From Natronosporangium hydrolyticum (GTDB lineage: Bacteria; Actinomycetota; Actinomycetes; Mycobacteriales; Micromonosporaceae): a stretch of DNA of 64,000 nt. Positions 42,824-51,635 of the stretch are shown here, piece by piece. The stretch covers positions 1,116,001 through 1,180,000 of the forward strand of contig NZ_CP070499.1 in the NCBI RefSeq assembly GCF_016925615.1, written 5' to 3'. The notes beneath the pieces are model-generated. The model did no database searches. It worked only from the letters and a program-made list of their open reading frames with translations, and was not told where the DNA came from. How positions within the stretch are numbered: the first letter of the stretch is position 1; each line of letters starts with the position of its first letter. Position numbers and translations under genes: made by a program.

Positions 42824-43585
42824 ATGACTCCTTACGACATCGACCCTGTCGCATGGCACGAGAGCTGGGATCGACAGCAGGAAGCCTTCATGCCCGACCG
42901 CGAGCAACGCTTCTCCGCGTTACTGGATGTGGTGGATGCGGTGACCGGCGGTCAACCGATGCGGGTGCTCGACCTGGCCGGCGGCCCGGGTTCCCTCTCG
43001 CTGCGGGTCCGGCAGCGGTTCCCCGATGTGGTCACCACGGTGGTCGACATCGACCCGGTGCTACTCGCCATCGCCCGCGCGTCACTGCCGGGCGGCGCTT
43101 CGGTGGTGAGCGCCGACCTGTCCGACCCGGACTGGCTGGCGGCGCTACCTCACCGGGAGTACGACGCCGTGCTGACCGCCACCGCACTGCACTGGTTCCC
43201 GGCCGAGCGGGTCGCCGAGATCTACGCGGAGGCGTGGCAGGTGCTCCGGCCCGGCGGAGTCTTTGCCAATGTGGACCACATCATCGACGACGGGCTACCC
43301 AGCCTCGCCGAGCGACTGGAGCAACGGGCGCGCGAGCGGCGGCATGCCCGGTGGGCAGCGGGCGCGGTGCTGTCCTGGCAGGGTTGGTGGGAGCACGTGG
43401 CGAACGATCCGGTGCTGGGGCCGCTAGCGGCCGAGCGGGCCAAGATCTTCGAGATCGAGCACCGCTCCTCGGAATCCTTCCCGCCGCTGTCGTGGCACCT
43501 GACGGCGCTTCGTAGCGCAGGCTTTACTGAGGTGGGCTCGGTCTGGCGCGGGGGCGCGGAGGGGGCCGTCGCCGGGGTGCGCTGA
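42824..43585 (+). CDS. Class I SAM-dependent methyltransferase
   Basis: The protein has 253 residues. The SAM-binding motif I is VLDLAGGPGS (48-57), motif II is TVVDIDP and motif IV is TATALHWFP, the pattern of methyltransf_25/11-type enzymes. The methyl acceptor is unknown. It is transcribed away from the LysR gene, and LysR could regulate it. The 209-base gap between them would hold both promoters. Confidence 0.88.
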   Translation: MTPYDIDPVAWHESWDRQQEAFMPDREQRFSALLDVVDAVTGGQPMRVLDLAGGPGSLSLRVRQRFPDVVTTVVDIDPVLLAIARASLPGGASVVSADLSDPDWLAALPHREYDAVLTATALHWFPAERVAEIYAEAWQVLRPGGVFANVDHIIDDGLPSLAERLEQRARERRHARWAAGAVLSWQGWWEHVANDPVLGPLAAERAKIFEIEHRSSESFPPLSWHLTALRSAGFTEVGSVWRGGAEGAVAGVR

Positions 43586-43716
43586 GCGCGTTCTCCGTCA
43601 CACCCGCGGCCCGGGAGTCGGTTGCTGGGGGTAAGATCGCATCGACGTGCGCCGTTGCCGGCGGTGGGTGAGGCGGCGGCGACGGGATGAGACGAGAGCG
43701 CAACCGAGAGGCGTAC

Positions 43717-44499
43717 ATGGGCGACGAACGCCACTCGCACGGGCGGAGCCGGCGCGGCACTTCGGTGGCCGCGCCGGTCCGTGGTTACCGGGGGCATCGT
43801 CGGGTCCCCGGCCGATGGTGTGGTTATCGACGGCTGGCGCTCCCCGCGTTGGCCGCCGGTGCGGTGCTGGTCGGTGGCGGGGCGTTCGCCGCGACGGTGC
43901 CGAGCGAGCGGTTCGCCCCGGCGGCGCCGGCCGGCCGGGCGGCGCCCGAAGCGGTAGAGGCGACCGCCGGTGGGCCGGTGCCGGTGCCGCCCTCACCGCC
44001 GCAACCGGCCACCGGGGCGCCGCCGCCGGAGCCGACCGCCTCCCCGTCGACCGTTCCGTCCGCGGCGGTGGAGTCCAGCCCGACCAGCGAGGCGCCCGCC
44101 AGCCCGGCGCGCTCCCCGGTGGTGCGCAACTACGAGGCGGAGCACGCCGAGCTGAGCGGCTTCGTCCAGATCTTCCCGTTGCCCGACGCCTCCGGCGGGG
44201 CGGTGGTGGGTTCGATCGGTCGGCACCGCGACAGTCACGTGCGTTTCCTGGACATTCGGGTCGAGGACCCGGGCGAGTACGAGTTGACCATCTACTATGT
44301 GGCGCCGCAGGACCGCAGCGCCGCGGTCACCGTCAACGGCGACGAACCGATCATTGTCGAGTTCCCCGGGCTCGCCACCGGTCGGGAGGTCGGTGAGGTG
44401 AGCCTCCTGATAACGCTGACGGCCGGCGCGAACGAGGTGCAGATCGGCAACCCGGCCGGCCTAGCGCCCTCGCTGGACCGGATCACCATCACCGGCTGA
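43717..44499 (+). CDS. Membrane-anchored protein with CBM6/CBM35-like C-terminal domain
   Basis: From the ATG at 43717, with GAGAGG 5 bases upstream, the protein has 260 residues. An Arg/His-rich cytoplasmic head (1-40) is followed by one transmembrane helix (about 42-60), a Pro/Thr/Ser-rich extracellular linker (about 65-135) and a compact beta domain (about 138-260). That domain starts with YEAEHAELSG and contains SHVRFLDIRVEDPGEYEL, a pattern of CBM6/CBM35-type sugar-binding modules. No catalytic module is present. It probably binds a cell-surface or environmental glycan. A CBM-like domain held on the membrane without an enzyme is uncommon. Confidence 0.75.
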   Translation: MGDERHSHGRSRRGTSVAAPVRGYRGHRRVPGRWCGYRRLALPALAAGAVLVGGGAFAATVPSERFAPAAPAGRAAPEAVEATAGGPVPVPPSPPQPATGAPPPEPTASPSTVPSAAVESSPTSEAPASPARSPVVRNYEAEHAELSGFVQIFPLPDASGGAVVGSIGRHRDSHVRFLDIRVEDPGEYELTIYYVAPQDRSAAVTVNGDEPIIVEFPGLATGREVGEVSLLITLTAGANEVQIGNPAGLAPSLDRITITG

Positions 44500-44529
44500 G
44501 CGCCCGGAGACGCCCCTGACCCTGCCCGG

Positions 44530-45009
44530 TCACACCTCTTCCCGTTCGACCGCCCGCTGGATGGCGCGGTAGATCGCGCCGAACCGGGCCGCGTTGTCGG
44601 TGCGGTAAAGGAGCAGATCCTGGTGACGCCACCGGACCCAGATCTCGTGCACCGAGGTGCCCCGGTCGTAGGAGCGTTCCAGCGCCATCATCGGGAATTC
44701 GAGCAGCGGGGCGAGCAGCATCAGTAGCACCACGCCGAGCCCGACCAGCGCCACCGCGAGCCCGATCTGCGCCGCGATCCCGTGTTCGCGGGCGATGAAA
44801 CCCGCCGCCAGCACCCCGCCGATGAACACCGGCACGGTCAGGATCGCGATCAGGCCGAACCGGGCGAACCGGCGGGTGGTGGTCTCCAGGGTCGGGCGGC
44901 CCCGTTCGTGCCAGACGTAGGTCAGTTCGTCGGTCGGGAAGACCCGCGGGCCGACCTCGATCGCGCGGTCGGTGACCCGTACCTGGCTGTCCCGGTAATA
45001 AGTGGTCAC
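44530..45009 (-). CDS. DUF6232-like small membrane protein
   Basis: From a GTG at 45009 the protein has 159 residues. It begins VTTYYRDSQVRVTDRAIEVG, like proteins of the DUF6232 family, then has one or two helices (about residues 46-95) and a C-terminal cytoplasmic part (HEIWVRWRHQDLLLYRT). The GTG is directly preceded by GGAGAG with almost no spacing, so the true start may be elsewhere. An ATG at 45078 would overlap the multicopper oxidase end. Function unknown. It follows the oxidase gene on the same strand. Confidence 0.65.
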   Translation of the reverse strand: MTTYYRDSQVRVTDRAIEVGPRVFPTDELTYVWHERGRPTLETTTRRFARFGLIAILTVPVFIGGVLAAGFIAREHGIAAQIGLAVALVGLGVVLLMLLAPLLEFPMMALERSYDRGTSVHEIWVRWRHQDLLLYRTDNAARFGAIYRAIQRAVEREEV

Positions 45010-45040
45010 CTCTCCAGAGTAGATGCACTGTGCGATTCGG

Positions 45041-46594
45041 TCACTGCTGATCGTGGTCGTGGTTAGCTCCGTGGCCATCGTGGTGGCCGTGCCCGTGATC
45101 TTCGTGCTGGTCGAGGTCACCGGCCGACTGCCCCTCCTCGACCAACACGAACTGGCCCATCATGCCGTCGTCCTCGTGGCGGAGCAGGTGGCAGTGGAAC
45201 ATGTACGGGATGTCGGGGTCGGGGTAGTCGGAGAAGCGTGCGATCAGCTCGAAGCTCACCCCCGCGGGTAGATAGACGGTGTCTTTCCAGCCGGCCAACT
45301 CCGGCGGCGGCCCGGCGCCGCCGACGGAGAGTACTTGGAACTGCACGTCGTGGATGTGGAAGTTGTGCGGAGTGCCGTCCGCGTTCTGCACCCGCCATAC
45401 CTCGACGCTGCCGGCGGTGACCGCGAAGTCGATCCGCGACATGTCCATCCGCTGGCCGTTGATGTGGCTTCCGCCCAGCTGTAGCGACCTCGTCGCCACC
45501 GCCTCGGCCGGGTCCAGCCGGGGCACCTCGACCAGGTCGGTCGGCACCTCCGGGCGTGGCGCCAGCTGGTCGGCCGCCCGCAGCTGCAAGATGTCGAGGG
45601 TGTCGTCGCCGCCGCCGAAGCGGCTGCCATAGGCGTTGACGCCCAGCTCAGGTGGGTAGCTGCGGAGTGTGGCCGTCTCGGCAGGCGCCAGCTCGACCAC
45701 CAGCTCCGCCCGTTCACCGGGGGAGAGCATGACCCGGGTGGTGTGGTGGGGCTCGCTGAGCAGGCCGCCGTCGGTTCCGATCAGTGCGAACCGACGGTCG
45801 TCGGCGAAGCCGAAGTCGTAGCTGCGGGCGGTGGATCCGTTCAGCAGCCGCAGCCGGACCCGCTCGGTGGTCACATCCAGGTACGGCGACGGGGTGCCGT
45901 TGACCACGATCGAGTCGCCCAGGATGCCCACCCCGCTCAGGAAGTTGGCGGAGGCGTCGAGCTCCCCGTCGTCGAACTGTTTGTCCTGCACCACGACGGG
46001 GATGTCGTCGACGCCGTACTCGTCCGGCAGCGGCAGCGCGGCGCCGGGCTCGTCCTCGATCAGGAAGAGTCCGGCGAGGCCGCGGTAGACCTGTTGTTCG
46101 GTCTCGCCGTGTGGGTGGGGGTGGTACCACAAGGTGGCGGCGGGTTGGTCGATGCGCCAGCTGGGGGCCGCGCTTTCACCGGGCCCGATGGCGGTGTGCG
46201 GGCCGCCATCCATCGCGGCGGGGAGCCCCATCCCGTGCCAGTGCACGGTGGTGGGGTCGGGGAGCTGGTTGTCGATGTTGACCGTGACCTGCTCGCCGCG
46301 GCTGGCGCGGAGCGTCGGGCCGAGGTAGTCGCCGTTGTAGCCCCAGGTCTCCATGGGGCCGCCGCCGAGGTCGTGCTGGCCGACGCCGGCGGCGAGGTCG
46401 AAGACCCGGTGCCCGTCGTCGTCGAGCTCACCCTCGAGCAGCGGCGGGATGGCCAGCGGCTGGTCGAAGGCGAGTTGGCCGGTCGTGTCGAGAACGGCTC
46501 GTTGCCAGGTCCAGGCGCCGGCACCCGCCAGCGCGGCGCCGCCGAGCAGGACCAGCGCTAATGCGCTCGCGATGAGGATGGGGATGCGTCGCAT
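45041..46594 (-). CDS. Exported multicopper oxidase (CueO/laccase-like)
   Basis: The 517-residue protein has a transmembrane signal (residues 8-28) and three cupredoxin domains. Copper ligands are visible: HWHG (118-121), HPH (158-160), a downstream HNFHIH and HCHLLRHEDDGMM at about 467-479 (type 1 Cys468 and axial Met). The tail (497-515) is rich in His and Asp (HGHGHHDGHG) and may bind copper. Such enzymes oxidise Cu(I) or phenolic or metal substrates outside the cell. It is divergent from a PadR gene with three dyad sites between, one overlapping its ribosome site. The DUF6232-like gene follows it. Confidence 0.93.
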   Translation of the reverse strand: MRRIPILIASALALVLLGGAALAGAGAWTWQRAVLDTTGQLAFDQPLAIPPLLEGELDDDGHRVFDLAAGVGQHDLGGGPMETWGYNGDYLGPTLRASRGEQVTVNIDNQLPDPTTVHWHGMGLPAAMDGGPHTAIGPGESAAPSWRIDQPAATLWYHPHPHGETEQQVYRGLAGLFLIEDEPGAALPLPDEYGVDDIPVVVQDKQFDDGELDASANFLSGVGILGDSIVVNGTPSPYLDVTTERVRLRLLNGSTARSYDFGFADDRRFALIGTDGGLLSEPHHTTRVMLSPGERAELVVELAPAETATLRSYPPELGVNAYGSRFGGGDDTLDILQLRAADQLAPRPEVPTDLVEVPRLDPAEAVATRSLQLGGSHINGQRMDMSRIDFAVTAGSVEVWRVQNADGTPHNFHIHDVQFQVLSVGGAGPPPELAGWKDTVYLPAGVSFELIARFSDYPDPDIPYMFHCHLLRHEDDGMMGQFVLVEEGQSAGDLDQHEDHGHGHHDGHGANHDHDQQ

Positions 46595-46600
46595 GGCGTC

Positions 46601-46663
46601 CCTACTTGTAGGTTGCTTACATGTAGGCTGGCTACTCTAGCACTCTACAGGTAGGCTGGCTAC
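46601..46663. promoter_or_regulatory. Triple operator between the multicopper oxidase and padR
   Basis: Three dyads of the form (C/T)(C/T)TAC-NN-GTAGG lie in 55 bases: 46601-46612 (CCTACTTGTAGG, perfect), 46616-46627 (CTTACATGTAGG) and 46644-46655 (TCTACAGGTAGG). They sit in repeated 16-base units (46605, 46620, 46648). The first overlaps the oxidase ribosome site and the last ends 8 bases before the padR ATG. A PadR dimer could bind all three and repress both genes. Confidence 0.75.
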
Positions 46664-46999
46664 ATGAAGCCCGATCTGCTGCGCGGCCATCTCGACGCGA
46701 TGATTCTGGCGGTGCTGGAGCACCAGCCCCGGCACGGCTACGCGATCATGGAGGCGTTACAGGCGCGCAGCGGCGGAGCGCTCGACCTGCCGACCGGCAC
46801 GCTCTATCCGGCGCTGCGTCGGCTGGAACGGGCCGGCTACCTTCGCAGCGACTGGAGCACCGTCGGTGGCCGCCAGCGCCGGACCTACCAGCTCACCGAG
46901 GGCGGTGCCCGCGCACTCCGCGCGGAGCGGACCCAGTGGCGGGAGTTCAGCACCGTGGTCGAGGGGGTGCTCCGAGCCGGCCCGGCCGGCGCCGGCTAA
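46664..46999 (+). CDS. PadR-family transcriptional regulator
   Basis: The 111-residue protein has a winged-helix domain (about 3-85): LRGHLDAMILAVLEHQPRHGYAIMEAL and the wing GTLYPALRRLERAGYLRSDWS (split here as family landmarks). A short C-terminal helix completes the PadR-s1 (short) type. It is probably autoregulatory and represses the divergent multicopper oxidase through the dyads upstream. No recognisable ribosome site lies before its ATG because operator sequence abuts it, so a leaderless or weakly initiated message is possible. It converges with the HAAS-type gene and their stop codons overlap. Confidence 0.9.
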   Translation: MKPDLLRGHLDAMILAVLEHQPRHGYAIMEALQARSGGALDLPTGTLYPALRRLERAGYLRSDWSTVGGRQRRTYQLTEGGARALRAERTQWREFSTVVEGVLRAGPAGAG

Positions 47000-47628
47000 C
47001 CGGCGACGAGAGCGCGCCGCGCCGAGCGGGCAACCACCAGCAGCGGCACCAGCAGCAGCCCGACGGAGAGCGCCACGCTGACTACCAACCCGCCCGGAGC
47101 GACCACGGTCATCGCCGCGCCGAGCACTCCGAAGACCACGCAGGCGGTCAGCACCGCCCAGCCCAGCCCGCGGGCGAGCGCCGCCGGCGCCCACCGCCGA
47201 GTCGCCGCCCCACTGGCGACCAACGCCGCGACCGCGGCCAGGACGGTCGCCGTCCCCAGCCAACTCAGCACCTGATCGAGCACCGCGTACCCGCCGGGCC
47301 AACGGGCCGTCCCGGAGCCCAGCAGCAACGCCCCCGCCGCCTGCCACAACAACGGCTGGGCCGTGAGCAGGGCCACCGCGAGCAGCACCGCCCGGCGCGC
47401 CTGCGACAGTGCGAGCTCGGTCTGGAACGCCGCCGCGATCTCGTCGGAAGAGCCAAAGTCGGCCACCGCCCGCCGCCTCGCCTCACCCTCGGGTGTGCCG
47501 GCCCGTTGGTACGCCTCGGCGGCGTCGACCAACCCGTCCCGAGCCTCTGCTACCAGGTCTCGCCGGCATCGGCCCGGCCCCACCAGCGACCGGGACAACC
47601 GGTCCAGGTATGCCTCGATGACGTCCAC
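46996..47628 (-). CDS. HAAS/permease-prefix-type membrane protein
   Basis: The 210-residue protein has an N-terminal helical HAAS-like domain (about residues 1-65, EAYLDRLSRSL and DLVAEARDGLVDAAEAY). About four hydrophobic helices follow (roughly 78-95, 118-140, 155-178 and 182-200). Such proteins are normally encoded directly after a PadR gene and form its membrane partner. Here the gene is placed convergently with overlap of stop codons instead of in the same operon. The function is unknown but the pairing with PadR is family-typical. Confidence 0.75.
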   Translation of the reverse strand: MDVIEAYLDRLSRSLVGPGRCRRDLVAEARDGLVDAAEAYQRAGTPEGEARRRAVADFGSSDEIAAAFQTELALSQARRAVLLAVALLTAQPLLWQAAGALLLGSGTARWPGGYAVLDQVLSWLGTATVLAAVAALVASGAATRRWAPAALARGLGWAVLTACVVFGVLGAAMTVVAPGGLVVSVALSVGLLLVPLLVVARSARRALVAG

Positions 47629-47711
47629 CGGTCAAGTCTGAGGGACCGCACCGGTCGCAGACATCCGGGTAAGCCCTGACCGACCCCTGAGCTTGCGGCG
47701 GCACCCGCCGG

Positions 47712-49085
47712 TCAGGCCATCCACACAGTCTTCAGATTGCAGAACTCGCGGATGCCGTGGGCCGACAACTCCCGGCCGTAGCCCGAGTTCTTGATCCCGC
47801 CGAACGGCAGCTGCGGATGCGAGGTGACGATGCCGTTGATGAAGACCAGCCCGGCCGCCAGATCCTGGACGAAGCTCTCCTGCTCCGCGGGGTCGGCGGT
47901 CCAGGCGTTGGCGCCGAGCCCGAACGGAGTGTCATTCGCCAGCGCGACCGCGTCGGCGTACGAGTCGACCTGGAACACCCCCGCGACCGGGCCAAAGACC
48001 TCCTCGGACCACATCCGCATCTGCGGGGTCAGATCGGTGACCACGGTCGGCGGGTACCACCAGCCGGGCCGGTTCGGGCGGTCACCTCCGCAGCGCACCC
48101 GGGCGCCGTGCAGCACCGCGTCGCGTACCTGCTCCTCCACCTCATCCCGGCCGCTGGCGGTGGCGAGCGGCCCGACATCGCTGGTCTCCGCCATCGGATC
48201 GTCGAGGACCTGGGCGGCCATCGCGGCCACGAACGCGTCAGTGAACTCGTCATACACCTCTCGGTGCACCAGGAACCGCTTGGCGGAGATGCAGGACTGG
48301 CCGTTGTTCAGGCACCGGGAGGTGGTCGCCGCCGCCGCGGCGGCGGCGATGTCGGCCGACGGCATCACCACGAACGGGTCGCTGCCGCCGAGTTCCAGCA
48401 CGGTCTTCTTCAACTGCTCACCGGCGATCGCCGCGACCGCCCGCCCGGCGGCCTCACTGCCGGTCAAGGTGGCGGCCCGCACCCGGTCGTCCCGCAGCAC
48501 CCGGGGCACCGCGTCGGAGCCGATCAGCAACGTCGAGAAGGCGCCGTCCGGGAAGCCGGCGCGGGCGAACAGGTCGGCCAGATACAGGGCGGTCTGGGGC
48601 ACATTGGAGGCGTGCTTGAGCAGCCCTGGGTTACCGGCCATCAGGGCCGGTGCGGCAAACCGCATCGCCTGCCAGAGCGGGAAGTTCCACGGCATGATCG
48701 CCAGCACCGGGCCGAGCGGTTCGTACCGGGCGTACGCGCGGCGGGCCCCCACCGCGGGCGCGTCAGCCGGCTCGTCGGCGAGGAACGCGGCGCCGTGCTC
48801 GGCGTAGAAGCGGCAGGCGGCGGCGCACTTACCGACCTCGGCGCGGGCGGCGACCAGGGTCTTGCCCATCTCGGTGGTCATCATCCGGGCGACGCTGTCA
48901 GTCTCGGCGTCGAGGATGTCGGCGGCGGCCCGCAGCCACTGCGACCGTTGCTGGTACGAGCTGCGCCGCAGCTCCTCGAAGCCGGTCGCGGCCCGGCTGA
49001 GCTGCTGCGCCACCTGCCGGTCGGTCATTGGTTCGAAGCTCTTGAGCGTCTCACCGGTGGCCGGGTTGATGGTCTCGATCGCCAT
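47712..49085 (-). CDS. gabD1: NADP-dependent succinate-semialdehyde dehydrogenase
   Basis: From the ATG at 49085 (GGAGG 8 bases upstream) the protein has 457 residues. The NADP-binding region has LAIMPWNFPLWQAMRF, the catalytic Glu is in LELGGSDPF and the catalytic Cys in NNGQSCISAKRF. The sequence closely follows mycobacterial GabD1, which oxidises succinic semialdehyde to succinate. It lies at the edge of the pectin region but on its own transcript, with a family-typical C-terminus (HGIREFCNLKTVWMA). Confidence 0.93.
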   Translation of the reverse strand: MAIETINPATGETLKSFEPMTDRQVAQQLSRAATGFEELRRSSYQQRSQWLRAAADILDAETDSVARMMTTEMGKTLVAARAEVGKCAAACRFYAEHGAAFLADEPADAPAVGARRAYARYEPLGPVLAIMPWNFPLWQAMRFAAPALMAGNPGLLKHASNVPQTALYLADLFARAGFPDGAFSTLLIGSDAVPRVLRDDRVRAATLTGSEAAGRAVAAIAGEQLKKTVLELGGSDPFVVMPSADIAAAAAAATTSRCLNNGQSCISAKRFLVHREVYDEFTDAFVAAMAAQVLDDPMAETSDVGPLATASGRDEVEEQVRDAVLHGARVRCGGDRPNRPGWWYPPTVVTDLTPQMRMWSEEVFGPVAGVFQVDSYADAVALANDTPFGLGANAWTADPAEQESFVQDLAAGLVFINGIVTSHPQLPFGGIKNSGYGRELSAHGIREFCNLKTVWMA

Positions 49086-49136
49086 GAGCGGACCTCCGGG
49101 GTAGGTCGAGCGGAGCGCCGGGCGCCCTAAGATCAA

Positions 49137-49982
49137 CTAGTCTACCTCTGGCACGGTGCCCGGCGGGGGCTGCGAGACCCGGCCGTCGGCGACCACCACC
49201 GTGTGCCGGCCGCGCAGTGTCCCGCCGGCGGGGATGGTGCGAGGGTGCCGGAAGGCGAAGGCGGCGCAGACCCCGGGATAGCCAGCGGCCCGTACGAACC
49301 AGTGGTCGCCCGGGCCCAGCCCGGCGAAGATGAGCGTGTACGGATCCGGACCCGCGCTGCGGAGCCCGACCCAGTCGGCGGTGCTCCCGTTCACCGCCGC
49401 TTCGCCCGCGGCGGCGGCGGAGAACACCTCTGGTGGGGCGTCGCCGGCCGCCGCCCGCCAGAAGAAGCCGCCGTAGCCACACGGGCCGGGTCGGCCGTTG
49501 GTCGCCGGGCTGCCGAGGGTGATCTCCCGCCCGGCTGGGGCGGTGAGCGTGTAGGAGACCTCCAACGCCCAGGCGTCGGGGTGGCCGGGCACCAGTCGTG
49601 CCCGCAGCTCGCGCTGCTCGTCGAGGAGCAGGTCGCCATCGTGACCAAGCCACTGCAGGCGCGCGACGAGGTGGTCGTCGCGCTCGGTGAGGAACTCCCG
49701 GTGCTGGATCGAGCCGTGGTCGGCCAGCCAGGTGTAGCCGGTGTCCCGCAGGTAGGTGCGGCCGCCCCATAGATTGTTGCCCGCGACGTCGGCCACGGTC
49801 AGTGAGGCGCCGAGGTGCCAGCGGTGGTCATCGGGCAGCGCGTCGGTGACCACGGTGCCGCGCAGGGTGCGGACCGGGTGCAGGAACGGTCTGGGAGCCA
49901 ACGTCGGGTCGAGCGCTGGTGCCAGCTGGTACTCGGCGACGACGCGATCCCGTAGCCGTAGCCGCACCCGGTCACTGTCCAT
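49137..49982 (-). CDS. PmoA-family (DUF6807) protein of the pectin cluster
   Basis: The 281-residue, mostly beta protein contains HPVRTLRGTVVTDALPDDH and NNLWGGRTY, hallmarks of the PmoA/DUF6807 family. Despite the methane-oxygenase name, these proteins accompany sugar and oligosaccharide catabolism genes and have no proven activity. There is no signal peptide. Its ATG follows directly on the stop codon of the ricin-type pectate lyase, with no spacer, so it is translated from the same message. That context suggests a role in handling pectin products. Confidence 0.8.
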   Translation of the reverse strand: MDSDRVRLRLRDRVVAEYQLAPALDPTLAPRPFLHPVRTLRGTVVTDALPDDHRWHLGASLTVADVAGNNLWGGRTYLRDTGYTWLADHGSIQHREFLTERDDHLVARLQWLGHDGDLLLDEQRELRARLVPGHPDAWALEVSYTLTAPAGREITLGSPATNGRPGPCGYGGFFWRAAAGDAPPEVFSAAAAGEAAVNGSTADWVGLRSAGPDPYTLIFAGLGPGDHWFVRAAGYPGVCAAFAFRHPRTIPAGGTLRGRHTVVVADGRVSQPPPGTVPEVD

Positions 49983-51404
49983 CTAGAAGCTCAACCTCCC
50001 GGCGCCGGCGCCGTTGACCACCGTCGACGGCACGTTCTGTGGATTGGTCAGCTGGTAAGAATAGGGGATGCTGGCGACGCTGCCGCCGGTCTCCGGGGTG
50101 CCGGAGTTGACCAGAACGTTGTCGCGGAACACCAGGCTGCCCGGGCCGGACGCGGCGTAGCCGACGTGGGTCGGGTTGCTGACGTTCTGGAAGTAGTTCC
50201 CCTCGACCAGCACCCCGGCTCCCATCGTGGAGGCGACGCCGTACTCCCGGTTGTCCCGGAAGTAGTTGTTGAAGACGTGCACCGGGTTCCCGAACCGGAC
50301 CCGGGGATGCCGGGTGTGGGTGCCGTCGAAGTAGTTGTGGTGGTAGGTCACGCGCAGATTGCCGATGTCGGCGGTGTGGCCGTCGCTGTGCCCCAGCAAC
50401 ATGCTCTTGTCGTGGTTGTAGAAGTGATTCCACGAGACCGTGACGAAGTCCGACTCCCGCTTGACGTCGACCGCGCCGTCGTAGCCGTTGGTGAACGAGT
50501 TGTGGTCCACCCAGATGTTGGTCGCCGACTCCTGGACGTTGACTGCGTCGTCGTTCCAGTCTCGGAAGTGGATATTGCGGATGATCACGTTGTGGTCACC
50601 GTTGATGTTGAATCCGCAGCCGGCGATGGTGGCGTTGCTGCCCACTCCGAGGATGGTCTTGTTGGAACGGGTACGCAGCATGCCGGAGCAGTTGATGGTC
50701 CCGGAGACGTGGATCACCGCGGGGGAGGCGGAACCGACCGCGTTCGACAGCGCTGCGGCGCTGGTTACCGTGATCGGCGAGGCGTTGCCGCCCCCGGTGG
50801 TGCCGCCGTTCATGCTCGCCCAGCCGATCGGGCCCCCGGGCGGCGGCGGGGTTCCCCCACCACCATCGACCGGCGCCAGCTGCCACTGCTGATTCCAGGT
50901 GCCGTGGGAGTCGTACTGGGAGAGTCGGGCGCCGCTGTGCGTCGCCCACTCCCACAGGTCCAGCGCCTTACCGCTGAAGCGATTGATGAAGCTGGCGTAC
51001 CCGTCGCCCCGGTCGACGATCTGCCACTGCTGGTTCTCCCCACTGAGGTCGTGCCACTGCCGGATCTCAGCGCCGTTGTCCGGGTTCCAGTTGTAGACAT
51101 CGAGCGCCATCCCGCTGTGCCGGGCGACGATCCGGTAGTAGCCGTTGCCGGCGGGGACGAACTCGAACTGCTGGTTGGCCTGCTGGCCGGGGGAGTGCTG
51201 GACCACCTCGGCGCCGGCGCTGGTGGAGCCGCCGGCCACGTCGACCGCGAGACCGCTGTGGCGGGAGATGAGCTGGTAGTAGGTGCCCGGCTGGACCTGG
51301 GCGGTGGCCGGGCTGCTCGGCATCGCGACCAGCCAGCTGGTCGCGGCGACACATAACGCCGCCAGGGTCGCGAAACTGCGGCGACGTAGGGATCGGGTGC
51401 GCAT
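49983..51404 (-). CDS. Pectate lyase (PL1) with N-terminal ricin-type lectin domain
   Basis: The protein has 473 residues from the ATG at 51404 (GGAG 7 bases upstream). A signal peptide (1-35) is followed by a ricin-type beta-trefoil (CBM13-like, about 38-178, with three QxW-type repeats), a Gly/Pro linker and a PL1 beta-helix (about 192-470). PL1 marks include IWVDHNS (297-303), Asp309 and Asp313 in DGAVDVK (Ca sites) and RHPRVRFG (365-372) with the catalytic Arg. It cleaves polygalacturonate outside the cell by beta-elimination; the lectin domain would hold it to polysaccharide. Confidence 0.93.
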   Translation of the reverse strand: MRTRSLRRRSFATLAALCVAATSWLVAMPSSPATAQVQPGTYYQLISRHSGLAVDVAGGSTSAGAEVVQHSPGQQANQQFEFVPAGNGYYRIVARHSGMALDVYNWNPDNGAEIRQWHDLSGENQQWQIVDRGDGYASFINRFSGKALDLWEWATHSGARLSQYDSHGTWNQQWQLAPVDGGGGTPPPPGGPIGWASMNGGTTGGGNASPITVTSAAALSNAVGSASPAVIHVSGTINCSGMLRTRSNKTILGVGSNATIAGCGFNINGDHNVIIRNIHFRDWNDDAVNVQESATNIWVDHNSFTNGYDGAVDVKRESDFVTVSWNHFYNHDKSMLLGHSDGHTADIGNLRVTYHHNYFDGTHTRHPRVRFGNPVHVFNNYFRDNREYGVASTMGAGVLVEGNYFQNVSNPTHVGYAASGPGSLVFRDNVLVNSGTPETGGSVASIPYSYQLTNPQNVPSTVVNGAGAGRLSF

Positions 51405-51584
51405 GTCAAACTCCAGTCGATGAGGTGGTGCCGTCGAATCGGCGGCCCCGGCTCGGTGCGTGGGCGGCGTGGCTGGGTTGGCTCCCGATGCTGTGAGTCT
51501 AGAGATATTAGTTTGCAAATACAACGAAGTGGGTTTGCAGGTACGGCAAGCCTTTCGCCCAGTGGTGGCGACCTACCCACGCCA

Positions 51585-51625
51585 GCCCGCCGGCGGGTGC
51601 GCGATCCGCGCACCCGCCGGCGGGC
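51585..51625 (-). terminator. 19-bp perfect hairpin terminator after pectate lyase 2
   Basis: GCCCGCCGGCGGGTGCGCG and its exact complement enclose an ATC loop. It begins 11 bases after the stop of the pectate lyase at 51636-53024 and insulates it from the ricin-type lyase transcript that follows. Confidence 0.88.
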
Positions 51626-51635
51626 CGGTCCCGAG

